From positions 1 to 23,306 of the IMG/VR virus record IMGVR_UViG_3300031251_000107: a stretch of 23,306 nt of DNA; one strand, 5' to 3'. Below the pieces are notes generated by a model. That model did no database searches, had not been told where the DNA came from, and worked only from the letters and a program-made list of their open reading frames with translations. A program made the position numbers and the translations under genes. Positions 7,152-13,482 of this stretch are shown piece by piece (the stretch's first letter is position 1; each line of letters opens with the position of its first letter). The stretch comes from a virus.

Positions 7152-8810
7152 TCAAAGCCCTTTCATGCGTAAGGATCGGTAAGTTCGTTTTTGGCCGCTG
7201 ACCGCCAGAGACCACAGCATTTCCAGCCCGTCCGGGCCGTCGTCATGGTCGGCTTTAGGCCAGTGGGTAAGCTGGTCAATCAATGTCACCAGGCGCGGAT
7301 GGACGCGGATCAGGCCGTTGGCGCAATGCGGCTGCAAGGATTCGATGCGCAAATCCTTGTCGCCACGCGAGACGATGCCTTTGGCGGGCACGGGAACCCC
7401 TAAAATCGCCGAGCGCTTGACCAGTTCGTCCTTCAGGAACTCCTGGAACTGGATGATCTCCACCGCCCACATCAGGCAGTGGTATTCGCGCTGGAACTCG
7501 ACGATGTCGGAGATGATCCGGTCGGGCTTGCGCTTCTTGATCTGCGCCTCGACCACGTCGAGAATGCCGGTAGCGCGGTTATAGCCGCCTACCAGGATCG
7601 CGGACGGATCATTACGGGCGGCGGTCTTGCCCATCGACGGGTCGCACGATCCATACATGATCCAATCCGCCAGCTTGTTCACCCAAAAGGTCAGGCAGCT
7701 CGCGAACGGCGCGTCTTCCGCGCTCAACGGGTCGTTTTGATACTCCGAGTCGAACGACGAATGGCCGTCCCGCGCCCGCAGCCACATCAGCTTGAACAGC
7801 GGACGGCCTTCCGGCCAGGATACCTCCGCGCCCGCGTCCATCTCGTCGCGGTGCGCCAGATAAAACTGGTAGGAGGGCAAGTCCTCGTCGGCGATCTCCT
7901 CGCCCGCGTCTTCAGCCTCCTGGACCAAGGGGAAGTCATCGTTGCGGACGATTTCCTCCCATTCATCCCACAGGCTCATGTTGTCCGGCCAGCGCAGGAT
8001 GGCCTTGAAGCTGCGCCGCCGCCAGAACGGATTTTTCAGCTTGCGCGCCAGCACGGAGTCGTAGTGCAGCACGGTGCCGATGAAGATCACGTCGAACTTG
8101 TCCGCCGCGCCGCCCAGCTTCATCACGCCCTTGTCCAGCCAGCTTTCCAGCTTGTCGCGCTGGGCCGGGTTGCCGACGTTCTCGTCGTTCTCGATATCGT
8201 CCAGCACGACCAGGTCGGGCCGGTGCGGCCCATGCCGGCGGCCGCGAATCTTCTTGCCGCTGCCGAACGCCTCCACCTTGACGTTGTTGCGGGTGACGAT
8301 CACCGCCGACTGCCACACCCGGCCCACGCCCGTCGCCTTGGGAAAGTCCATGATGAGGCGCTGGTTGAATTCCAGCTCCGCCTTGATCGCCTCCAACATC
8401 ACAGCGGCCTGGTCGAAGGCGTCCATGATGATGCAGGGGTAGTGCTTCCAGCCTTTGACCACGCACCAGATCACGAAGATTTGCGAAACGATGGTGGATT
8501 TGGCCTCGCCACGCGGCGCGGCGATGGCGTCTGACTGGCCCTTGGGGTTGCGCAGGATCGCGGGCAGGCGCTCATACAGCGCGTCGTGCAACTTGCTGTT
8601 CGGCAGCTTGATGTAGTGGGGGAAATAGGTGCGGGCGAAGAACTCAAAGCCTGCGCGGGTCTGCTGCGAAGCCTGGGCCAGGCGCTCGGCTTTGGCTTCC
8701 TCAGAGACGGCAAATCCGTCAACCTCCGCTTCGATCAGCTTCTGAAATGACTTCCTATCTTCGGAGACATCTTTCAGGAATCCTTTCTTGTCGGGCTTCC
8801 TAGCTGCCAT
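7152..8810 (-). CDS. Terminase large subunit
   Basis: 552 residues from ATG 8810, which overlaps the small-subunit stop by 11 bases; a start at 8834 would add eight residues. The packaging ATPase has a Walker A-like APRGEAKST (98-106) and a Walker B LVVLDDI (200-206). The C-terminal nuclease begins with YGSCDPSMG (aspartate 390), followed by ILVGGYN...DVVEAQ and conserved acidic residues near HDDGPDGLE (521-529). The two-domain arrangement and length are typical. The enzyme docks on the portal, drives DNA into the procapsid and cuts it, in Mu-like phages by headful packaging that includes host DNA. Confidence 0.9.
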   Translation of the reverse strand: MAARKPDKKGFLKDVSEDRKSFQKLIEAEVDGFAVSEEAKAERLAQASQQTRAGFEFFARTYFPHYIKLPNSKLHDALYERLPAILRNPKGQSDAIAAPRGEAKSTIVSQIFVIWCVVKGWKHYPCIIMDAFDQAAVMLEAIKAELEFNQRLIMDFPKATGVGRVWQSAVIVTRNNVKVEAFGSGKKIRGRRHGPHRPDLVVLDDIENDENVGNPAQRDKLESWLDKGVMKLGGAADKFDVIFIGTVLHYDSVLARKLKNPFWRRRSFKAILRWPDNMSLWDEWEEIVRNDDFPLVQEAEDAGEEIADEDLPSYQFYLAHRDEMDAGAEVSWPEGRPLFKLMWLRARDGHSSFDSEYQNDPLSAEDAPFASCLTFWVNKLADWIMYGSCDPSMGKTAARNDPSAILVGGYNRATGILDVVEAQIKKRKPDRIISDIVEFQREYHCLMWAVEIIQFQEFLKDELVKRSAILGVPVPAKGIVSRGDKDLRIESLQPHCANGLIRVHPRLVTLIDQLTHWPKADHDDGPDGLEMLWSLAVSGQKRTYRSLRMKGL

Positions 8811-9333
8811 ACAAATCCACCAGCCGCTCCGCAAACGGCTCCATCACTTCCAGGAAGGCGGAGATATGGTCGGGGTAAGCTTCGCGCACAAAGATGAACT
8901 GCTGCCGCAGCATGTCCTTCGCCAAGTCCAGCTTGGAAAGGCCCGCGCCGCTTTCGATCTTGTCCTGCAACTGCATGATGGTCTTGCACAGATTGGCATA
9001 GGCCGTGGTCGCGGCATTGTCCACGCTGCCAGCGCCTTCGATCTTTTCCAGATAGCGCTCGTAGCTGCCCTTGCGCGTAGTTAGGTCAGAGAGGATCTTC
9101 TCCCGTCCCATCAATTTGGCAATCTCGGACCGCTCCTCCTCGGCCTGCAACCGCGCCGCGCGCGCATTCCAGTCGTGCTGGCTGATCCAATCGAGCAAGG
9201 TTTGCCGGGTCAGGTTCGGCCAGGCGTACTCCTGCGCCAATTTGCGCACCGTCGCCGTCGCCGACTGGCCGCATTCGCGCCAGACCCGGAACGCCAGCTC
9301 GCGCTTTTCGGGGGGGTGGACGAGGCGGGCCAT
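8800..9333 (-). CDS. Terminase small subunit
   Basis: 177 residues. The start ATG 9333 shares one base with the preceding stop (TGATG). The N-terminal ~55 residues look like a helix-turn-helix (ATATVRKLAQEYAWPNLTRQTLLDWISQHDWNARA), suiting a DNA-recognition subunit; the remainder is helical and would oligomerise. Its position immediately before the large terminase and after the gp25/gp26-like genes matches the gp27 small terminase slot in Mu. Assignment is by position, size and the HTH. Confidence 0.75.
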   Translation of the reverse strand: MARLVHPPEKRELAFRVWRECGQSATATVRKLAQEYAWPNLTRQTLLDWISQHDWNARAARLQAEEERSEIAKLMGREKILSDLTTRKGSYERYLEKIEGAGSVDNAATTAYANLCKTIMQLQDKIESGAGLSKLDLAKDMLRQQFIFVREAYPDHISAFLEVMEPFAERLVDLYGS

Positions 9334-9656
9334 CAGCCGATCATGATGGTGTCGTCGGACACCAGGCCGTCCAACAGGCTGATGCCACGCTCGGTGATTT
9401 CCAGCAGCGTGGCCGAGACGCCTACCATGGCGACATTATTGATCTTGATGTATTTGCGGCCTTCCAGATACTCGGCCTGGTCGATCATATGATCCATCGA
9501 CTTGTGGATGCCGAATCGGGTCAGGATCGACTGGATCACCAGCAGGTCGACCGGCGCGGCGGGGCGGTGGCCGGCAATCTTCTTTTCCGCGCCCAGCACC
9601 TGGAGCATGATGCCCCGGCAGCGCTTGATGCGGGTCTCAATCAGCTCGTTAACCAT
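9333..9656 (-). CDS. Winged-helix phage protein, Mu gp26-like (VpaChn25_0724-like)
   Basis: 107 residues. It overlaps the previous gene by 8 bases and the next by 1, so translation is tightly coupled. The core reads as a small winged helix: LLVIQSILTRFGIHKSMDHMIDQAEYLEGRKYIKINN followed by ATLLEITERGISLLDGLV. This pattern (leucine-rich helices, an E-GRKYI beta hairpin, then LEITERG) is typical of the small protein encoded just before the small terminase in many Mu-like prophages. The function is not established; DNA binding in packaging or late regulation is inference. Confidence 0.7.
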   Translation of the reverse strand: MVNELIETRIKRCRGIMLQVLGAEKKIAGHRPAAPVDLLVIQSILTRFGIHKSMDHMIDQAEYLEGRKYIKINNVAMVGVSATLLEITERGISLLDGLVSDDTIMIG

Positions 9657-9915
9657 GGTGTTTTGAAATCTCGTCGAGGGTCATTTTGATGAGCAGGGTC
9701 TGCTCGGCGTGGGCCTGCTGCTGTTCGGCGCGGCCCTGCTCCAACTCGCGCAGGGTCTTGGTGAGGTCGAGGTTTGACGTGACGAGCTGCTCGGCCATCG
9801 CGGTGTTGCGTTCGACCATCATCCGCAACATCGCGACGAGCTGCCAGACCACGTAGCCCAGCAGAGCAAAGGTCGGCCCGGCCTGGGCGAGGGCTTTCAG
9901 CAGCGGCTCCTCCAT
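9649..9915 (-). CDS. Small membrane / coiled-coil protein, Mu gp25-like (DUF2730-like)
   Basis: 88 residues. ATG 9915 shares one base with the upstream lipoprotein stop (TGATG). Residues ~12-30 form one hydrophobic segment (TFALLGYVVWQLVAMLRMM); the rest is a charged coiled coil (ELEQGRAEQQQAHAEQ). Both the position in the gp25-gp26-terminase row and the architecture match the DUF2730 family of Mu-like phages. A single N-terminal membrane helix plus coiled coil is also the plan of an inner-membrane spanin (Rz), and the neighbour is a Rz1-like lipoprotein, so a lysis role is possible. Confidence 0.65.
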   Translation of the reverse strand: MEEPLLKALAQAGPTFALLGYVVWQLVAMLRMMVERNTAMAEQLVTSNLDLTKTLRELEQGRAEQQQAHAEQTLLIKMTLDEISKHHG

Positions 9916-10055
9916 CAGTCCGCCACCGGCTCGGCCAGGCAGGGCGCGTAGCCCCGGTTTTCAACCGGCTCGGCGAGGGCGGGCGTCTCGGCGGGCTGGC
10001 CGCAGGCCGCCAGCAGGCAGGCGGCGGCGAGGATGCCCAAGGTACGCGGAATCAT
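9915..10055 (-). CDS. Small lipoprotein, Rz1-like outer-membrane spanin candidate
   Basis: 46 residues from ATG 10055, with GGAGA seven bases upstream; a longer frame from 10133 would hide the signal peptide. A lipoprotein signal (MIPRTLGILAAACLLAAC) puts the lipid-bearing Cys at about 18, leaving a mature peptide of fewer than 30 residues rich in Pro/Ala/Glu. Tiny proline-rich lipoproteins next to lysis genes are typical Rz1 spanins, which fuse the outer to the inner membrane. An embedded Rz partner was not seen; the next gene may serve that role. Confidence 0.6.
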   Translation of the reverse strand: MIPRTLGILAAACLLAACGQPAETPALAEPVENRGYAPCLAEPVAD

Positions 10056-10243
10056 AAAGCGGGTCTCCGTTGCGCGGCGCGGCGCGCCACTTGCGCATAG
10101 CCTACCAGCCCCCGCGCCAGCAGGCTGGCGCACGGGGAGGCGTGGGAAAAAACGGGCGCAAAAAAGCCCCGGCGGGGCGGGGCTTGGGGCGGGCTCTTGC
10201 TCCCCTCCCCCGTGGGGGGGAGGGGCTGGGGGAGAGGGTTGGA
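10056..10243 (-). other. Intergenic region with a terminator-like stem and a GC-rich inverted repeat
   Basis: No gene is supported in this stretch. It holds the terminator at 10160-10185 and a very GC-rich inverted repeat around 10200-10240 (CCCCTCCCCC facing GGGGGGAGGGG), of a kind often scattered in intergenic DNA of proteobacterial chromosomes. If it is chromosomal in type, the lipoprotein region beside it may have been acquired from the host. Confidence 0.5.
10160..10185 (-). terminator. Probable intrinsic terminator
   Basis: On the minus strand, AAGCCCC pairs with GGGGCTT across a short GC-rich loop and is followed by a run of T. It lies after the lipoprotein gene and the startless frame, before the Rz1-like gene, so the late operon proper would need a promoter downstream of it or anti-termination. 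Confidence 0.65.
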
Positions 10244-10512
10244 TTAAGGATTGTTCGCCATCTTCACCGGCACAAAGGCGGGGTACTCATACCAAGAATT
10301 ATTGCCGCCGTCGATCAGGCAGGACACCAGGCACAAATCAATCATCAGGTCGATGGCGAGGTAGGCACCACGGAACTCGGGGGCGTATTGCGCCGAGCCT
10401 GTTTGCGTGGGGTTTTCACAGCGGATGTCCAGCGGGTTGCCGTCGCGGTGGATGCGGACGGCTTCGTCTTAATGGGCGGCTGGGAATGCGCCCTGGGCGC
10501 GGAACTGCTCAT
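10244..10512 (-). pseudogene. Frame-disrupted gene directly after the lipoprotein stop
   Basis: From the codon after the lipoprotein TAA (10469) down to TAA 10244, 74 codons read as natural protein in the same frame (DEAVRIHRDGNPLDIRC..., then YAPEFRGAYLAIDLMIDLC and WYEYPAFVP). No ATG, GTG or TTG occurs until codon 42. A second frame, from ATG 10512 inside the lipoprotein gene (MSSSAPRAHSQPP...), is open through 10345 and overlaps it, so one frameshift between 10468 and about 10345 would give a normal gene. Options are a broken gene, a sequencing indel, recoding, or readthrough of TAA that extends the lipoprotein. Function unknown. Confidence 0.5.
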
Positions 10513-11068
10513 ATAGCACATCCGCCAAATCATTGAAGGCATGATGCGAGCCCAGCCACGAAAACGGCACGGCTGGCAGAAACAAAATCTCCATGACCGT
10601 GGTGACGCCATTCTTGGCTTGGGCCTGGTAGTGCTTGCCGGTGCGGTTGTCGGCCAGGTCGGCCTTCAGGTCGTAAATCAGCGTCGTCGTGCTGGGCAGC
10701 AGCATCAAGGTGAATCCGCTCACCATCGCGCCCAGTATCGAACTGTCCTCGTTGCGGTTTCCCGACAGCGTGAAAGTATAGTCGGGCGGCATCTTCAGAT
10801 CACCCGGCGCGCCGTATTGCGCCACGATGTCCTTGGATTTCCAGCGGCCCATTAGCAGGGTGTTGACCTGGTTTGCCAGGCTGGTGTTGCCAAACACGCC
10901 GTCGTTTTTGCCCTCGCCGTTGCGCGACTGGGTGAACTCGCCGACGCGGGTCTCGACGACGACGGCCTTCGACAACGGCTGCACGGGCGGCACCCGCAGC
11001 ATGGACTCGTTCATCGTCACGCAGCCGCTGGCGAGTGCCGCCAGCGCGATCAGTGCAAGCTTTCTCAT
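10469..11068 (-). CDS. Lipoprotein of unknown function
   Basis: 199 residues from ATG 11068. The signal MRKLALIALAALASGC ends in a lipobox-type LASGC, so the mature protein would be acylated at about Cys 16. The rest is soluble with one hydrophobic stretch (SILGAMVSGFTLMLLPSTTTLIYDL, about residues 113-137) and a C-terminus rich in aromatics. I do not recognise it as a phage lysis protein; it resembles bacterial envelope lipoproteins and may be cargo affecting the lysogen. Ten consecutive G sit directly before the ATG, in the place of the Shine-Dalgarno sequence. An in-frame TTG at 11080 is a less likely start. Confidence 0.7.
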   Translation of the reverse strand: MRKLALIALAALASGCVTMNESMLRVPPVQPLSKAVVVETRVGEFTQSRNGEGKNDGVFGNTSLANQVNTLLMGRWKSKDIVAQYGAPGDLKMPPDYTFTLSGNRNEDSSILGAMVSGFTLMLLPSTTTLIYDLKADLADNRTGKHYQAQAKNGVTTVMEILFLPAVPFSWLGSHHAFNDLADVLYEQFRAQGAFPAAH

Positions 11069-11078
11069 CCCCCCCCCC
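11069..11078 (-). repeat. Poly-G (G10) tract at the ribosome-binding site
   Basis: Ten consecutive G immediately before ATG 11068. A G tract can itself act as Shine-Dalgarno sequence. Its length sets the spacing, and such homopolymers are prone to slipped-strand change. Confidence 0.9.
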
Positions 11079-11158
11079 AATTATGTCCGTCAGCCCAAAA
11101 GCGCAAATTTTTTGCAGTTTTTTTTATGCAAGTTATTGATTTTGTATAATCCGCCTCT

Positions 11159-11188
11159 GAAAAAAGCGCGCACCGTTTGCGCTTTTTC
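11159..11188 (-). terminator. Intrinsic terminator after the repressor operon (possibly bidirectional)
   Basis: GAAAAAGCGC and GCGCGCTTTTTTC form an AT-tailed GC stem with a loop of about 8-9 bases, four bases after the stop of the gene that follows the repressor. The T run is present in both orientations. It would end the repressor transcript and isolate it from the late genes. Confidence 0.8.
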
Positions 11189-11192
11189 AAAC

Positions 11193-11567
11193 TCAAGCCC
11201 CGTCCAGCCGCCGCAGCCAGCCTTCCAGGTAGGCTTTCACCCGGTCGAAGTCGCGCTTGGCGATGTCGCGGTGGTGGTCTGCGCCGACCAGGCCGTTGGC
11301 CTTCGTCCACGTCCGCGCGTCGCAGTAGGCGGCGTGCTTCAAGCGCTCGGCCTGGCCGATGCGGTACACCAGGGATTTTAGCAGCCGGGACTGCGCTTCG
11401 GAAATCGTTTCCGCCTCGGCGATCGTGCCGACATGGACGTGGTTGCCGATGACCACGGTGTGGGCGGTGATGGAGAGGCCGGCCTGCGCCTGCGGCATCG
11501 CCTGGACATGCAGCAGCGCGGCGTCCACCTGGGCCTGCGCCAATTGGGCGGGGTTGCGTTTCATCAT
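11193..11567 (-). CDS. Unknown protein co-transcribed with the repressor
   Basis: 124 residues. ATG 11567 comes directly after AGAGG and three bases after the repressor stop; the second ATG at 11564 has better spacing. It ends just before a terminator, so it shares the repressor transcript and should be made in the lysogen. The sequence is helical at both ends (PAQLAQAQVDAALLHVQAM; DFDRVKAYLEGWLRRL) with a His/Val-rich middle (HTVVIGNHVHVGTI). I recognise no family. Likely roles are lysogeny maintenance, superinfection exclusion or helping the repressor, all inferred from context. Confidence 0.7.
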   Translation of the reverse strand: MMKRNPAQLAQAQVDAALLHVQAMPQAQAGLSITAHTVVIGNHVHVGTIAEAETISEAQSRLLKSLVYRIGQAERLKHAAYCDARTWTKANGLVGADHHRDIAKRDFDRVKAYLEGWLRRLDGA

Positions 11568-11570
11568 CCT

Positions 11571-12026
11571 CTAGCTGGCCAGCTTCAAATAGCGCTCCAC
11601 GGCGGCGGGGCTGGGCTTGCCGGTGGCCTTGAAATAGTCGTACAGCGCCACGACCACCTGCGCCTTCTTGTCCGGTGCGAGCAGCAGCCGGCGGCTCGCC
11701 AGCGCCTTCTCCACGCCTTCGATCACCCCGGCCAGCGCCTCCGAATCCACGGCGGGCCGGTCAACCTCATACCCCTCCGCCTTTTCCGCCACGGGCGCGG
11801 CCTGGGCGGGCTTTTCCGCCCCGCCTGCCGAGCGCTGGCCGGTCAGGATGTACTGCACATCAACCCCAGCCCTAGAAATCGCAACCAAATACTCGGCGTC
11901 AGGCGAACGCTCGCCCGATTCATAATGTGATTGAGAACGTCTGGTTACATTGCCTTTCCCAGCAAAATCAGTCTGGTTTAGGCCCAATCGTTCCCTTTCT
12001 GCTTTCAGTCTTTCGCCAAGGGTCAC
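11571..12026 (-). CDS. Phage repressor, XRE-type helix-turn-helix
   Basis: 151 residues from GTG 12026, chosen for the GAGA upstream and a typical MTLGERLKAERERLGL start; TTG 12038 would add four residues. Residues ~5-62 are a XRE domain (LNQTDFAGKGNVTRRSQSHYESGERSPDAEYLVAISRAGVDVQYILTGQ). A Pro/Ala linker leads to a helical C-terminal domain (about 88-151) probably for oligomerisation. No S24/LexA-type protease motif is seen, so induction would not be by RecA-stimulated self-cleavage. It is transcribed away from the early operon and would hold that promoter shut. The 18-bp palindrome at 12064-12081 is its likely operator. Confidence 0.85.
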   Translation of the reverse strand: MTLGERLKAERERLGLNQTDFAGKGNVTRRSQSHYESGERSPDAEYLVAISRAGVDVQYILTGQRSAGGAEKPAQAAPVAEKAEGYEVDRPAVDSEALAGVIEGVEKALASRRLLLAPDKKAQVVVALYDYFKATGKPSPAAVERYLKLAS

Positions 12027-12056
12027 AAATATTCTCAAAAAAGTGCGTTTCGCCTA

Positions 12057-12085
12057 TTGACTGTGTGAACGAATGTTCACATAAT
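12057..12085 (+). promoter_or_regulatory. Early promoter
   Basis: TTGACT (12057-12062) and CATAAT (12080-12085) are separated by 17 bases, each matching the sigma-70 consensus in five of six positions. Transcription would start near 12092, leaving a leader of about 80 bases before the first early gene. Confidence 0.75.
12064..12081. promoter_or_regulatory. Operator palindrome inside the early promoter
   Basis: TGTGAACGAATGTTCACA is a perfect 7-bp inverted repeat around a 4-base centre. It fills the spacer between the -35 and -10 boxes, so a bound dimer would block polymerase. A related half site GTGAATATT lies at 12136-12144. A second small palindrome TTGCA-TCT-TGCAA sits at 12100-12112 in the leader. 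Confidence 0.75.
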
Positions 12086-12170
12086 TCAATCACGCCAACT
12101 TGCATCTTGCAATAAAACCGGCGTCAAGCGCAAGCGTGAATATTACCCACCCTTCAACGGAGACACGACC

Positions 12171-13217
12171 ATGGCCAAGCACCGCCACCCCCGCAACCGC
12201 CCCAACCCCGGCCAGCCGGAACCCCGGCCCAACCGCCTGACACTCGACTACGCCCACCAGGCCGTGCTGCTCGACGCCGCCGTGTCCGGTTATTTCAACG
12301 TGGTGCGCGAACTCGGCGACGACTTCCTGCTGAAGCTCGTCCAGCGCCCCCTGGCCAGCGAAGGCTCTGCCGCGCCCCGGCACGGCGACCGCCTGGTCGC
12401 CTATTCGTTTTGGGAGATGTTCTCGGGCTTTCAAGGCGGCGGCTATACCGTCGCCAAAGCCCCGAACGGCCACGACGCCCTGGATGCGTTCGCCCAGTTC
12501 TGCGATCCGGGCATCGACGGCTTGCCGCAGGGGGTTCCCGACCAGCTATGGGCCGACACGGCGCTGATCGCCCAGCTGGGCAGCTTCAAGGACATCGTCG
12601 GCGAGCTAGGCGTGGGCGTCTACAAGAGCTTTCCGGCCAGCGCGGGATTTCCCTACCAAAGCCGACAGGCGTTTGAGCGCGGCTTTTTCATGCAGGCGGT
12701 CAACCAGGACGCGAACGGGGAAATCACCCTTTCCGAACTCAACGCCCGCTATGCCGCCTACCTGGCCCGGATCAACGGCCACAAATCCCGCTGGAACCCG
12801 GCCCTGACCAAGCGCCGGGCGTGGCAACAATCTGCCGACGAGCGGGCCAGGCGGGGACACCCCGTCCGCCCCTGGCCCGACAACGCCCTGCAAACCCTGT
12901 GCAAAGCGGTGCGCCGCCGGGTTGACCGCCAAGGCTACACGCAGTTCGACGGCCAGGACGTCCATTGCGAAGGCGTCACGCCTCTTTCTTGGGTGGTGTT
13001 GTATTTCGACCCGTTTGAGCCGGCGCAACTGCGTTGGCGCTATCTAGAAGCTGGAACACCGCCTGGTACAGGGCCGTCGTGCATTTCTGCATTACCCGGC
13101 CTGCCTCGCACTGGGCGTCATATTGACCGTAGCCCGCACAGTAAAAGGCATTCGGACAGCGGGAATAGGCTTGGAAGTGCCTTTGGTCAAGCCGGGCCGG
13201 AAGCCGATCCTGGCTGA
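12171..13217 (+). CDS. Truncated transposase (MuA-like) paralogue lacking the catalytic glutamate
   Basis: 348 codons from ATG 12171 with GGAGA upstream. Residues ~23-295 align with the core of the full transposase at 17880: both have DYAHQAV, SGYF, YSFWE-FSG, GEITLSELNAR and RRAWQ/KLQAWQ blocks. Both start MAKH, but about 120 residues of N-terminal DNA-binding region are absent here. Two catalytic Asp are kept (35 and 129), but the Glu that follows 36 residues later in the full enzyme has no counterpart: the segment is six residues shorter and reads SAGFPYQSRQAFER. After about residue 295 the frame runs antisense to a Zn-finger gene and is probably not natural sequence. It occupies the first slot of the early operon, where Mu has ner. 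Possibly a regulator or dominant-negative subunit, or a decaying duplicate. Confidence 0.7.
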   Translation: MAKHRHPRNRPNPGQPEPRPNRLTLDYAHQAVLLDAAVSGYFNVVRELGDDFLLKLVQRPLASEGSAAPRHGDRLVAYSFWEMFSGFQGGGYTVAKAPNGHDALDAFAQFCDPGIDGLPQGVPDQLWADTALIAQLGSFKDIVGELGVGVYKSFPASAGFPYQSRQAFERGFFMQAVNQDANGEITLSELNARYAAYLARINGHKSRWNPALTKRRAWQQSADERARRGHPVRPWPDNALQTLCKAVRRRVDRQGYTQFDGQDVHCEGVTPLSWVVLYFDPFEPAQLRWRYLEAGTPPGTGPSCISALPGLPRTGRHIDRSPHSKRHSDSGNRLGSAFGQAGPEADPG

Positions 13218-13389
13218 TCGGCAGGGCAAACCGCCCGCAGGCCGGGCAGAGATGCTGGAAACCCATGCCAATCGGCATGACGGCCTCAGGATCGCGCAGC
13301 AACTCCGTCTCACCGGGAATTTCCGGGACAGCCACTGAAAACCGGTGGCGGCAAAACGGACAAACGTAGGTTTCATTGATTCTAGTCAT
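12976..13389 (-). CDS. Zinc-binding protein on the opposite strand of the early operon
   Basis: 137 residues from ATG 13389 with AGAGGA six bases upstream. Two CxxC pairs (C10/C13 in VCPFCRHRF; C48/C51 in LCPACGRF) form a likely zinc ribbon; four more Cys follow (78, 84, 94, 103). The C-terminal ~25 residues (VAPAQTGRNTTPPKKEA) lie antisense to the transposase paralogue and look unstructured. It runs against every neighbour, so it is probably expressed separately, for example in the lysogen. Upstream there is only a weak promoter candidate with an extended -10 (TGCTACGCT). Function unknown. Its transcript would be antisense to the end of the paralogue mRNA. Confidence 0.65.
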   Translation of the reverse strand: MTRINETYVCPFCRHRFSVAVPEIPGETELLRDPEAVMPIGMGFQHLCPACGRFALPISQDRLPARLDQRHFQAYSRCPNAFYCAGYGQYDAQCEAGRVMQKCTTALYQAVFQLLDSANAVAPAQTGRNTTPPKKEA

Positions 13390-13482
13390 GGCGGTTCCTC
13401 TTGTGCGGGTTGGTTGGTGTGGAAACCCCAGCGTAGCACGGGCCGGAGCCGCCGCCCATTACCCCTTAACCAGGAGATCGCC

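Noticed and set aside
7479-8534. Open plus-strand frame of about 351 codons
   Set aside because: Antisense to the large terminase; no domain, low-complexity composition.
10345-10611. Minus-strand frame of 88 codons
   Set aside because: As a whole it is Ser/Thr/Arg-rich shadow sequence of the lipoprotein gene; only its start at 10512 is of interest as the possible beginning of the frame-disrupted gene.
11145-11150. Perfect TATAAT on the plus strand
   Set aside because: No -35 box at proper distance, and a terminator follows nine bases later with the opposing gene beyond; it sits in an AT-rich gap where such matches arise by chance.
12099-12127. Minus-strand repressor promoter (TTGACG with a weak -10 17 bases on)
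   Set aside because: The -10 (TGCAAG) matches only three of six positions, so it was not listed as a feature.
13061-13217. C-terminal ~55 codons of the transposase paralogue as real protein
   Set aside because: No similarity to the full transposase, and antisense to the Zn-finger gene; probably a run-on after truncation.
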